Shown: piece after piece, positions 1 through 11,147 of the stretch
Layout: every line of letters begins with the position of its first letter
Numbering within the stretch: the stretch's first letter is position 1
Assembly: GCA_947561715.1 (NCBI GenBank)
Contig: OX387202.1
Coordinates: forward strand, 15,141,001-15,205,000
DNA from: Ascidia mentula
Lineage: Eukaryota > Chordata > Ascidiacea > Phlebobranchia > Ascidiidae
DNA: 64,000 nt
Reading direction: 5' to 3'
The notes under the pieces: generated by a model
What the model was told of the DNA's origin: nothing
Database searches by the model: none
The model's input: the letters and a program-made list of their open reading frames with translations, nothing else
Program-made: the position numbers and the translations under genes

Positions 1-285
1 GTTTGAGTTCACAACAACGCCATCATAGCAAGGCTCGTCAGTCCGAGGTCACGTGGTTGCAAACTAATCGAGCAACGCTCGAATCGATACTACAATTGGC
101 GCCGAGCTCCAAGCACAAGCGCGTGCTCGATTATATTTTGTTCGCATATTCTGGCCGTTGTGTTTTGATAATAAAACCTTGTTTTAACCACATTTTGTTG
201 CAAACAACACAAATTTGACCATGACTTTCGATATGCCTGCTTTTTGAGATGTATACATGATTGAATAAAGGTTACCGCAGTTTGT
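1..285 (+). other. 3' end of an unidentified upstream gene (partial)
   Basis: The window opens inside what looks like the last exon and 3' UTR of a + strand gene. One frame stays open from base 3 to a stop at 216-218 (about 71 codons, with SSKHKRVLDYILFAYSG inside), but another frame stops at 26-28, so the true coding end is not certain. Poly(A)-type AATAAA signals lie at 170-175 and 264-269. AIMP2 begins only about 70 bp after the second signal. I do not recognise the protein. Confidence 0.3.
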
Positions 286-324
286 TTATTTGGTTAAATC
301 ACTGTTTATGATAGTCTTACTGAA

Positions 325-339
325 CCAATTGTTTTCAGG
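325..339 (+). promoter_or_regulatory. Candidate 5' UTR splice or trans-splice acceptor for AIMP2
   Basis: A pyrimidine-rich acceptor (attgttttcag) ends at 338, about 50 bp before the AIMP2 start codon and about 70 bp after the upstream gene's AATAAA. Tunicates add a spliced leader to many mRNAs and resolve closely spaced operon genes in this way. The spacing fits that use, but an ordinary 5' UTR intron acceptor cannot be excluded. Confidence 0.35.
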
Positions 340-387
340 CTGTTGTACACATATTTTTTGCTCTCTTTGTGTTCTTCTGACAATAAC

Positions 388-2619
388 ATGTCGGCTTTAG
401 AAACAATGTACAAGGTGGCTCCATTTTTCAAGTTCACTTCTGCTAATGTTCAATTGCCTGATGTAATGTACAAAGCACCAACATACATAGACCAAGGACA
501 ACATTCAAAAGTATTCTATCATATTTTTTCATAAAATATAACAATAAAGCTTTGACACAAGTTTTTTGTGTCAAAATACATTCTATGTCTATCAAAAAAC
601 TTTTGAAATGAGTAATGAAAGTAAGTTTTTGAAGGTGTCTGAAGAACTGCAAGGATTGAAATGGCGGCAGGAAAAGCTTTTACAAGATTTGGATGCTTTA
701 ATTAAGAAGGTTTCTGGTGCCGCTCAGGAGAGTAAAGCAGTCAAACAAATTGCTGCTCCCAAAGTGGTAGCACAACCAAAACAACAGGTTAAAGCCCTTT
801 TCTAGTAAACGTTCACTGTGTACTTTTCATTAAAATGTGGTAGTGGTTAGCATAGTTGTTTTAAGTAAACAAAAACAGCAACCACTGGCACCACAAGGAG
901 ATATCCAATGCTCTGGGACACAAGCCTTAACTTACCAATTTGCATCTTGCTGTTCCTTTTATATCAAATCAATGTTGATTTTTAGGGAACATGTGATATT
1001 GTAGAAGATGTGGTGGTTCATGCTGACCCCAGCTGCCCTCCTCATTCAATTAAATACTTCTATCCATTGTTGAAGCAGGTATAAACTAGTCCTATATAAA
1101 AGAGTATTTCATTTTATTTTAATCCATTTCTTAGTGATGATTGCTTTTAGCTTGTAAAGGTTTGTTACCATTTAAAACTTTATTGAATTTGTGTGGAATG
1201 TAAACTTGTTGTAAAAATTGGTATGTCTAAACAGTTTATTAGTGTTTTTAATTGTTTGTGCTGTACAAATGTAACATAATACTCTGTACGTTTCTAGAAA
1301 TTCAATGTTGCTGTGAAGGTGCATTGTCACTCTTCTCTAATTCAACCGTTTTCAGTGGATTCAACTTTTAAGAGTGAAGTTTGTGATAGGAACAAACAGA
1401 AACTAATCATAACAATTATCTGGAAAGCAGGTATGTATATGTATATATATAAAAGTTTTCTGTAAATTTATATTGCGAAGAGTTGGGGGTTTGTTCACAA
1501 AAAACTTTGAAATGTTGTTGCTTTCATAAACAAAGTTTAAAATTTTTTAGCCACAAGTAGTGTAAGTTCAATTACACTGGTCCAGTGGTTCCCAACCTCA
1601 AATCGATTGCATACCACTTAAAAGTCCTCACAGTTGTTGTGAACCACCTATTTATTTTATTAAAACAAATTATGGCACAAATGAGTGATATACCATCTTT
1701 TAACCTTGCTTTAGTTGAGCACCAGACCATATATAATTGCATGATATTTAAATAATTTTAACTGTTTGTTAATGCAAATGTTTTCATGTATCAACTAAAT
1801 GTAGTGATGTTCCCAGTTCCAAATTATCCGGCCCGGCCGGATCCAGATAGTTATCAATCAAATCTTGCTGGATAATTTGGTTCCAGCAGTTTGTAACACT
1901 GATTCAAGCGTGTATTTCACCGGTATGGCAAAAATGTTTGATTGCCAAACAGAATGCTATGTTAAGGTTAGCTTAACATGAGTGGAACAAATCAGCATGG
2001 GCATTTATTAATATGGTATAACATGTCACAAAAAACCTTCCGGCACAAGACATCACTACCTAAATGCCTTTTGCGTACCAATGATTAGAAACCACTGCAC
2101 TAGACACAGTTCATAATCACACCACAAATTATCTTTCTTCAAACACCTGGAGTTTTAATGCAAATACTGCCAATGTTCATATAGTTGTAGACTTATTTGT
2201 TTAAATTATTTTCTCTCAGCACACTTATTTTGCACTTTATTGTAGTTCCAGATGGATTGCTTGTATTTACCTCACCCTCTCAAACCATACCCTTAAAGGG
2301 CGAAGGCAACTTGGCTCGACTCCTTGGGCGCTTTCTTGGAGTTTACGCCAGTGGTCCAGAAACACTGTCAACGACCACAACAACCGATTTTTGTTTAGAT
2401 GCCTGTGATGTCATAATGTCACCAGTGACTAGAGCACAAGAAAAAACTGTTGCTCTGGAAGGTTTAAATACTGTTTTAGGAAAGCAACAGTGGTTTGGGG
2501 GTACCAAACCATCAATGGCTGATGCTGTCACCCACTCTGCACTAGCAAGCTGTGAAAAAATTGGAAAATACAAAAATTTGAAGCTTTGGTATCAAAACGG
2601 CCAAAAGTTTCTTGAATAA
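388..2619 (+). CDS. AIMP2: AIMP2, scaffold subunit of the multi-aminoacyl-tRNA synthetase complex
   Basis: Five coding exons are modelled: 388-510, 635-787, 986-1078, 1298-1430 and 2246-2619. They give about 291 aa (human is 320). The N terminus keeps the AIMP2 pattern (MYKVAPFF, then VQLPDVMYKAP), followed by a short coiled coil (SEELQGLKWRQEKLLQDL) that in the family contacts the synthetases. Exon 3 carries VVVHADPSCPPHSIKYF. The last exon is the GST-C-like domain (IPLKGEGNLARLLGRFLG ... LGKQQWFGGTKPSMADAV). AIMP2 acts in the cytosol as a scaffold holding synthetases such as Lys-tRNA synthetase. Splice phases close through exons 3-5. The exon 2 acceptor is the least certain, with other AGs close by, and an earlier in-frame start is possible. 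Intron 4 holds two nested MITEs. Confidence 0.9.
1583..2097. mobile_element. hAT-type MITE in AIMP2 intron 4
   Basis: The left end reads CAGTGGTTCCCAACC and the right end, reverse complemented, reads CAGTGGTTTCTAATCATT. This is the CAGTGG-type terminus common to hAT transposons. Imperfect 8-bp flanking duplications are visible: cactggtc at 1575-1582 and cactagac at 2098-2105 (6 of 8 match). There is no transposase reading frame, so the element is non-autonomous. It is interrupted by a second MITE at 1802-2058. Confidence 0.7.
1802..2058. mobile_element. Second hAT-type MITE nested in the first
   Basis: The termini are TAGTGATG at 1802 and CATCACTA ending at 2058, a perfect 8-bp inverted pair that extends to 10 bp if the next base is included. 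They are flanked by actaaatg (1794-1801) and cctaaatg (2059-2066), matching at 7 of 8. TAGTGATG ends with 8-bp duplications are a known hAT signature. The interior holds GC-rich inverted segments (ccggcccggccgg) but no coding potential. The nesting shows that this one inserted later. Confidence 0.7.
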
Positions 2620-3243
2620 ATAATAATCTGCTTGTGACAAGTAAAGAAAGTTGTTCGCATGATGCAAAATATTATTTATTGACTGAAATTATGCTATGTT
2701 GCATATTACCAGAACTGTAGACAGTTACAGTGTATCATAACCAGGTGTTCCACTCTGTGGAAAGTAAAACAAATTGAATGAAAGGTACTGATACTGTTAC
2801 AACAAAGTACGCAGTTCATCGTAAGACATGGCACAAGGTAGATGATTGGCGAAAATGGGCAAATTTGAGTATGAGGCTAGTCAACATCCACAAAACATCT
2901 TGCGAATAAATGGAGATGTTAGTACAAGTAACATGAAAACACTGCAATTGACAAGAAATGAATTACGAAACAAACATACACTGAACTGAACCCTTAAAAT
3001 ACTGCAATCGATGGCAAATGAAACAGAACACTCTTTTAGAATTTGATTGTCGTTGTGTAATAAACTAGAGAAATATTTGTATTGAAACTTGCAACTGGCA
3101 AAACAAACTAATAAACAACATTGAGGCGAACAATACACATGCTTGAGATAACACAATAACGAGACAATAAAAATGGGCGAAAAAGATTTTTACAGCAAGA
3201 AATGTTTTTGAAACAACCTGCTAGTCCATAAACCTCTTAAGAA
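2620..3243. other. Convergent 3' UTR region of AIMP2 and the GLTP-domain gene
   Basis: No gene is seen here. AATAAA-type signals occur just at and after the AIMP2 stop, and a reverse-strand AATAAA (TTTATT at about 2675) could end the minus-strand GLTP gene. If so, the two 3' ends nearly meet. Confidence 0.5.
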
Positions 3244-5060
3244 CTACGTCTCAATATTCCATTTTGCATACATGTCATATATGATTGTAATCACTCCTTC
3301 CATTTCACTGCTGTACAATAAACCCTGTCTTTCAACTTCTTCTTCAATCAATTGTTCCCAGTTTCGATTTCCAGATGTCTTTACCTGTTCCAATGAATCT
3401 GGCATGATCATACTTGTCTTAAAGTCCTCAAAGGGGGGCAACATCATAAGGCTTGCCCTGAAAAAAGGCAATTGTGTGAATTATTTTCCACACAAATAGC
3501 ATTTTTAATTTCCTTCTATTCATAACTTAATAGCACAAAGGATAGTTGCACAAACTATCATATTTCTGTTGTGGCTGAAAATGCCTCTTTTGAAACTGAT
3601 TACCCTGTAGCATAATGTAAATGTACTTATAGTCTTTACATAATGTACCAGTATTTAAAGGCCACATTCTCAATCATGGACAGTACACTAAACAAAAAGT
3701 TAAAAATATTATTTTTTGCAATAAGCAACAATGTTTCAGATCTTTTTCATGTATTTATTTACAATTACCTTATACTTAAACTAGCAATAAAATAAAAATG
3801 CTTCCTACTTGAAGAATTTCCGTACTACCCAGCTATGATGCATGGATAAAAACTTTTCATATGAATTGACTAGTGAGGTGACTGTATCATGCTTGGAGTC
3901 ACTGCCATCGCTGAGTAAATTTTTCAGAAACTGGCTGATAACCCTCAGTCCACGTGTCATCCACAGGAGTGCCTGCGTCCCTGTGTCTGGACCAGTGTGT
4001 TGATTGGCTGCTATTTCAGTATTTAAAATGTCCTGGCAAAAAAACACTTTGTTTTTTCTTTTATACATGTGTCTTTTGTTACAATTTTAGCCATACCATA
4101 GATAAATTTCAAAGCATTTAACTAGTGTCCAAATTTCCTTCTATTTATGGATATCAATATGGCTTATTTGCTTCTTAAGGCATGAATTTTAGAAGCAGTT
4201 GAGCCATAATGATCAGTGAGCTGATCAGCGTGTCATCACTGATAAGACCTGATAGGTAAAAACAGTGTGTACTGGATGATGCCTAAACCGCTAACAACAC
4301 TTACCTGCAAGTATTTGTATTCAGGATTACTTTGCAGGACTCTTTGTATCTTGTCTATATTACCAAGTATGTCGGAATTGAGTGGGGATAAAAGCTTGCC
4401 ACCGAATCCCTCTAAAACTGTTGTATAACACTGACAAGCTTCGAGAAAAACATCAATTGGAATAAGACTGACACTGTCACGATCAACAAATCCTGCAATA
4501 ACATCCCCAAAGTCGGTTTCACAGGTAGTAAATAAGGTTCCTACATGATTTGCTTGTATGTTTTGTTCCAAAATTTTAACACTTCTATGTGGAGACTTGT
4601 CATGTTGTACTTTCTGAATCTGAAAAACATGAAAGTGAAAAGTGGTCTGGTATAAATTGAGAAAGCTATGAAATATCACAAGACTGTAAAATTAAGTATT
4701 ATTCAAAATTCAGTATGTTGCTGTCAAAATCCAGTATTTTACATGCTAAAAAGTATGGAATGGTGGCATAAATATGGCCCAATTTGCCAAGGGCTAATCA
4801 TGAATAAATTGCGGTGACTATAAGCAAATATTAACGACCAGACGCTACAAAATAAACAAATATATTGTCGTTCTTACCTGATCAACCCTGGATGTGACGT
4901 TTTCAGCATGCCTACTGTGCGTGCGGACATTCTCTTCCACAAAGCAGAACAGTGCAAAAAGTAGCACAAAGCTCATGAATTGTATTACTTTCCGTCTTGA
5001 GAAATTAATACTCGACAAATTAGCGCGAAAACGACCCCAAACGGGCCAAAAAGCAACCAT
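3244..5060 (-). CDS. Membrane-anchored GLTP-domain lipid transfer protein (GLTPD2-like)
   Basis: Four exons are modelled: 4878-5060, 4305-4619, 3809-4032 and 3244-3457. All phases close, giving 311 aa. Residues about 25-41 (VIQFMSFVLLFALFCFV) form one membrane segment or signal anchor just after a basic stretch. The rest is a glycolipid-transfer-protein fold: LFTTCETDFGDV, then SDILGNIDKIQRVL (the Asp/Asn/Lys lipid headgroup motif), LLWMTRGLRVISQFL (Trp plus two Arg) and MHHSWVVRKFF (the conserved His). The two Arg in the TRGLR segment resemble ceramide-1-phosphate-type members (CPTP, GLTPD2) rather than classical GLTP. That substrate call is an inference. Exons 3 and 4 have exactly the same lengths (224 and 214 bp) as in PLEKHA8 at 26.0-29.0 kb, so the two genes are tandem duplicates with different N-terminal exons. 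The start codon is 42 bp from the left end of the giant foldback element. Confidence 0.85.
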
Positions 5061-5094
5061 TTCAGCCCAGGAGGAAACAGGTTTCCATCATAAC

Positions 5095-5102
5095 AGATTC
5101 GA
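5095..5102. repeat. Left 8-bp target-site duplication of the giant element
   Basis: AGATTCGA stands directly before the left terminus and is repeated exactly at 25305-25312, directly after the right terminus. Confidence 0.85.
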
Positions 5103-5335
5103 ACCACCCTCATTCTGGCAGAATTCTGGCAGAATAATTTTGCAAATTAGCCACATTTTAAAAGGTACAACAGGCATTTACTCAAAAATTGGTTTCTTTT
5201 GGATTAGAATCAAATCACAGAGATGAGCAAGCAGTTCAAACCTCAAAAAACATTTAAACAAATTTTTTCGCAGCTGTATCAATCAAAAAAATCGCGAATT
5301 AAAAAAATCGCCTGGTTTTGCGATTCAGCATAATG
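5103..5335 (+). repeat. Left outer terminal inverted repeat (unique part)
   Basis: About 233 bp are inverted at 25068-25304 with roughly eight mismatches, mostly in the first 80 bp. The tip carries a short direct repeat (attctggcaga twice). The inner part contains an A-run/CG pattern (aaaaaaatcgcg) and runs smoothly into a diverged first 205-bp unit, showing that the array grew from sequence belonging to the end itself. Confidence 0.85.
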
Positions 5336-8300
5336 GCGGCATGCAAAAAACTTCCCTAATACAAAGAATTCTGCTCGGCGTTCTTGCAATAGGTGCCAAT
5401 ATTGACCAATATCACGAGAACGGAAATTTAATGCTCTACCACATGCAATTAACAAATTTGAAATTAAGGTGCCGGATGACCTTCAAATCGCCCATCGAAG
5501 ACGACCCGCTTTTTGCGAATCAGCAGCATAATGGCGTAATGTCGGCATGCGAAAAACTTCCCTATTAAAACAATTCTTCTCGGCGTTCTTGCAATAGGTG
5601 CCAATATTGAACAACATCACGAGAACGGAAATTTAATGCTCTACCACATGCAATTAACAAATTTGAAATTAAGGTGCCGGATGACCTTCAAATCGCCCAT
5701 CGAATAAGACCCGCTTTTTGCGAATCAGCAGCATAATGGCGTAATGTCGGCATGCGAAAAACTTCCCTATTAAAACAATTCTGCTCGGCGTTCTTGCAAT
5801 AGGTGCCAATATTGAACAACATCACGAGAACGGAAATTTAATGCTCTACCACATGCAATTAACAAATTTGAAATTAAGGTGCCGGATGACCTTCAAATCG
5901 CCCATCGAAGACGACCCGCTTTTTGCGAATCAGCAGCATAATGGCGTAATGTCGGCATGCGAAAAACTTCCCTATTAAAACAATTCTGCTCGGCGTTCTT
6001 GCAATAGGTGCCAATATTGACCAACATCACGAGAACGGAAATTTAATGCTCTGCCACATGCAATTAACAAATTTGAAATTAAGGTGCCGGATGACCTTCA
6101 AATCGCCCATCGAATAAGACCCGCTTTTTGCGAATCAGCAGCATAATGGCGTAATGTCGGCATGCGAAAAACTTCCCTATTAAAACAATTCTGCTCGGCG
6201 TTCTTGCAATAGGTGCCAATATTGACCAATATCACGAGAACGGAAATTTAATGCTCTACCACATGCAATTAACAAATTTGAAATTAAGGTGCCGGATGAC
6301 CTTCAAATCGCTCATCGAAGACGACCCGCTTTTTGCGAATCAGCAGCATAATGGCGTAATGTCGGCATGCGAAAAACTTCCCTATTAAAACAATTCTGCT
6401 CGGCGTTCTTGCAATAGGTGCCAATATTGACCAACATCACGAGAACGGAAATTTAATGCTCTACCACATGCAATTAACAAATTTGAAATTAAGGTGCCGG
6501 ATGACCTTCAAATCGCCCATCGAATAAGACCCGCTTTTTGCGAATCAGCAGCATAATGGCGTAATGTCGGCATGCGAAAAACTTCCCTATTAAAACAATT
6601 CTGCTCGGCGTTCTTGCAATAGGTGCCAATATTGACTAACATCTCGAGAACGGAAATTTAATGCTCTACAACATGCAATTAACAAATTTGAAATTAAGAT
6701 GCCGGATGACCTTCAAATCGCCCATCAAAAAAGACCCGCTTTTTGCGAATCAGCAGCATAATGGCGTAATGTCGGCATGCGAAAAACTTCCCTATTAAAA
6801 CAATTCTGCTCGGCGTTCTTGCAATAGGTGCCAATATTGACCAATATCACGAGAACGGAAATTTAATGCTCTACCACATGCAATTAACAAATTTGAAATT
6901 AAGGTGCCGGATGACCTTCAAATCGCCCATCGAAAAAGACCCGCTTTTTGCGAATCAGCAGCATTATGGCGTAATGTCGGCATGCGAAAAACTTCCCTAT
7001 TAAAACAATTCTGCTCGGCGTTCTTGCAATAGGTGCCAATATTAACCAACATCACGAGAACGGAAATTTAATGCTCTACCACATGCAATTAACAAATTTG
7101 AAATTAAGGTGCCGGATGACCTTCAAATCGCCCATCGAATAAGACCCGCTTTTTGCGAATCAGCAGCATAATGGCGTAATGTCGGCATGCGAAAAACTTC
7201 CCTATTAAAACAATTCTGCTCGGCGTTCTTGCAATAGGTGCCAATATTGACTAACATCTCGAGAACGGAAATTTAATGCTCTACAACATGCAATTAACAA
7301 ATTTGAAATTAAGATGCCGGATGACCTTCAAATCGCCCATCAAAAAAGACCCGCTTTTTGCGAATCAGCAGCATAATGGCGTAATGTCGGCATGCGAAAA
7401 ACTTCCCTATTAAAACAATTCTGCTCGGCGTTCTTGCAATAGGTGCCAATATTGACCAACATCACGAGAACGGAAATTTAATGCTCTACCACATGCAATT
7501 AACAAATTTGAAATTAAGGTGCCGGATGACCTTCAAATCGCCCATCGAATAAGACCCGCTTTTTGCGAATCAGCAGCATAATGGCGTAATGTCGGCATGC
7601 GAAAAACTTCCCTATTAAAACAATTCTGCTCGGCGTTCTTGCAATAGGTGCCAATATTGACCAACATCACGAGAACGGAAATTTAATGCTCTACCACATG
7701 CAATTAACAAATTTGAAATTAAGGTGCCGGATGACCTTCAAATCGCCCATCGAATAAGACCCGCTTTTTGCGAATCAGCAGCATAATGGCGTAATGTCGG
7801 CATGCGAAAAACTTCCCTATTAAAACAATTCTGCTCGGCGTTCTTGCAATAGGTGCCAATATTGACTAACATCTCGAGAACGGAAATTTAATGCTCTACA
7901 ACATGCAATTAACAAATTTGAAATTAAGATGCCGGATGACCTTCAAATCGCCCATCAAAAAAGACCCGCTTTTTGCGAATCAGCAGCATAATGGCGTAAT
8001 GTCGGCATGCGAAAAACTTCCCTATTAAAACAATTCTGCTCGGCGTTCTTGCAATAGGTGCCAATATTGACCAATATCACGAGAACGGAAATTTAATGCT
8101 CTACCACATGCAATTAACAAATTTGAAATTAAGGTGCCGGATGACCTTCAAATCGCCCATCGAAAAAGACCCGCTTTTTGCGAATCAGCAGCATTATGGC
8201 GTAATGTCGGCATGCGAAAAACTTCCCTATTAAAACAATTCTGCTCGGCGTTCTTGCAATAGGTGCCAATATTAACCAACATCACGAGAACGGAAATTTA

Positions 8301-11147
8301 ATGCTCTACCACATGCAATTAACAAATTTGAAATTAAGGTGCCGGATGACCTTCAAATCGCCCATCGAATAAGACCCGCTTTTTGCGAATCAGCAGCATA
8401 ATGGCGTAATGTCGGCATGCGAAAAACTTCCCTATTAAAACAATTCTGCTCGGCGTTCTTGCAATAGGTGCCAATATTGACTAACATCTCGAGAACGGAA
8501 ATTTAATGCTCTACAACATGCAATTAACAAATTTGAAATTAAGATGCCGGATGACCTTCAAATCGCCCATCAAAAAAGACCCGCTTTTTGCGAATCAGCA
8601 GCATAATGGCGTAATGTCGGCATGCGAAAAACTTCCCTATTAAAACAATTCTGCTCGGCGTTCTTGCAATAGGTGCCAATATTGACCAACATCACGAGAA
8701 CGGAAATTTAATGCTCTACCACATGCAATTAACAAATTTGAAATTAAGGTGCCGGATGACCTTCAAATCGCCCATCGAATAAGACCCGCTTTTTGCGAAT
8801 CAGCAGCATAATGGCGTAATGTCGGCATGCGAAAAACTTCCCTATTAAAACAATTCTGCTCGGCGTTCTTGCAATAGGTGCCAATATTGACTAACATCTC
8901 GAGAACGGAAATTTAATGCTCTACAACATGCAATTAACAAATTTGAAATTAAGGTGCCGGATGACCTTCAAATCGCCCATCAAAAAAGACCCGCTTTTTG
9001 CGAATCAGCAGCATAATGGCGTAATGTCGGCATGCGAAAAACTTCCCTATTAAAACAATTCTGCTCGGCGTTCTTGCAATAGGTGCCAATATTGACCAAT
9101 ATCACGAGAACGGAAATTTAATGCTCTACCACATGCAATTAACAAATTTGAAATTAAGGTGCCGGATGACCTTCAAATCGCCCATCGAAAAAGACCCGCT
9201 TTTTGCGAATCAGCAGCATTATGGCGTAATGTCGGCATGCGAAAAACTTCCCTATTAAAACAATTCTGCTCGGCGTTCTTGCAATAGGTGCCAATATTAA
9301 CCAACATCACGAGAACGGAAATTTAATGCTCTACCACATGCAATTAACAAATTTGAAATTAAGGTGCCGGATGACCTTCAAATCGCCCATCGAATAAGAC
9401 CCGCTTTTTGCGAATCAGCAGCATAATGGCGTAATGTCGGCATGCGAAAAACTTCCCTATTAAAACAATTCTGCTCGGCGTTCTTGCAATAGGTGCCAAT
9501 ATTGACTAACATCTCGAGAACGGAAATTTAATGCTCTACAACATGCAATTAACAAATTTGAAATTAAGGTGCCGGATGACCTTCAAATCGCCCATCAAAA
9601 AAGACCCGCTTTTTGCGAATCAGCAGCATAATGGCGTAATGTCGGCATGCGAAAAACTTCCCTATTAAAACAATTCTGCTCGGCGTTCTTGCAATAGGTG
9701 CCAATATTGACCAATATCACGAGAACGGAAATTTAATGCTCTACCACATGCAATTAACAAATTTGAAATTAAGGTGCCGGATGACCTTCAAATCGCCCAT
9801 CGAAAAAGACCCGCTTTTTGCGAATCAGCAGCATTATGGCGTAATGTCGGCATGCGAAAAACTTCCCTATTAAAACAATTCTGCTCGGCGTTCTTGCAAT
9901 AGGTGCCAATATTAACCAACATCACGAGAACGGAAATTTAATGCTCTACCACATGCAATTAACAAATTTGAAATTAAGGTGCCGGATGACCTTCAAATCG
10001 CCCATCGAATAAGACCCGCTTTTTGCGAATCAGCAGCATAATGGCGTAATGTCGGCATGCGAAAAACTTCCCTATTAAAACAATTCTGCTCGGCGTTCTT
10101 GCAATAGGTGCCAATATTGACTAACATCTCGAGAACGGAAATTTAATGCTCTACAACATGCAATTAACAAATTTGAAATTGAGATGCCGGATGACCTTCA
10201 AATCGCCCATCAAAAAAGACCCGCTTTTTGCGAATCAGCAGCATAATGGCGTAATGTCGGCATGCGAAAAACTTCCCTATTAAAACAATTCTGCTCGGCG
10301 TTCTTGCAATAGGTGCCAATATTGACCAATATCACGAGAACGGAAATTTAATGCTCTACCACATGCAATTAACAAATTTGAAATTAAGGTGCCGGATGAC
10401 CTTCAAATCGCCCATCGAAAAAGACCCGCTTTTTGCGAATCAGCAGCATTATGGCGTAATGTCGGCATGCGAAAAACTTCCCTATTAAAACAATTCTGCT
10501 CGGCGTTCTTGCAATAGGTGCCAATATTGACCAACATCACGAGAACGGAAATTTAATGCTCTACCACATGCAATTAACAAATTTGAAATTAAGGTGCCGG
10601 ATGACCTTCAAATCGCCCATCGAAGACGACCCGCTTTTTGCGAATCAGCAGCATAATGGCGTAATGTCGGCATGCGAAAAACTTCCCTATTAAAACAATT
10701 CTGCTCGGCGTTCTTGCAATAGGTGCCAATATTGACCAATATCACGAGAACGGAAATTTAATGCTCTACCACATGCAATTAACAAATTTGAAATTAAGGT
10801 GCCGGATGATCTTCAAATCGCCCATCGAATAAGACCCGCTTTTTGCGAATCAGCAGCATAATGGCGTAATGTCGGCATGCGAAAAACTTCCCTATTAAAA
10901 CAATTCTGCTCGGCGTTCTTGCAATAGGTGCCAATATTGACCAATATCACGAGAACGGAAATTTAATGCTCTACCACATGCAATTAACAAATTTGAAATT
11001 AAGGTGCCGGATGACCTTCAAATCGCCCATCGAAGACGACCCGCTATTTGCGAATCAGCAGCATAATGGCGTAATGTCGGCATGCGAAAAACTTCCCTAT
11101 TAAAACAATTCTGCTCGGCGTTCTTGCAATAGGTGCCAATATTGACC
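5336..11147 (+). repeat. Left array: about 28 tandem copies of a 205-bp unit
   Basis: The landmark GTCGGCATGC recurs exactly every 205 bp from 5541 to 11076. Units share blocks such as CTGCTCGGCGTTCTTGCAAT and AATGTCGGCATGCG. Variants mark unit types: actaacatctcgag with catcaaaaaag; accaatatcacgag with gcattatggc; attaaccaacatcacg with catcgaataag. These three follow one another repeatedly from about 6.6 to 10.5 kb, giving a 615-bp higher-order repeat, while both flanks of the array are less regular. Reading frames exist in single units but are not kept across variants. Confidence 0.95.

Noticed and set aside
5341-5568. 75-codon frame in the first left-array unit
   Set aside because: It is tandem repeat sequence. 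Other units break the same frame, and there is no domain or conservation pattern.
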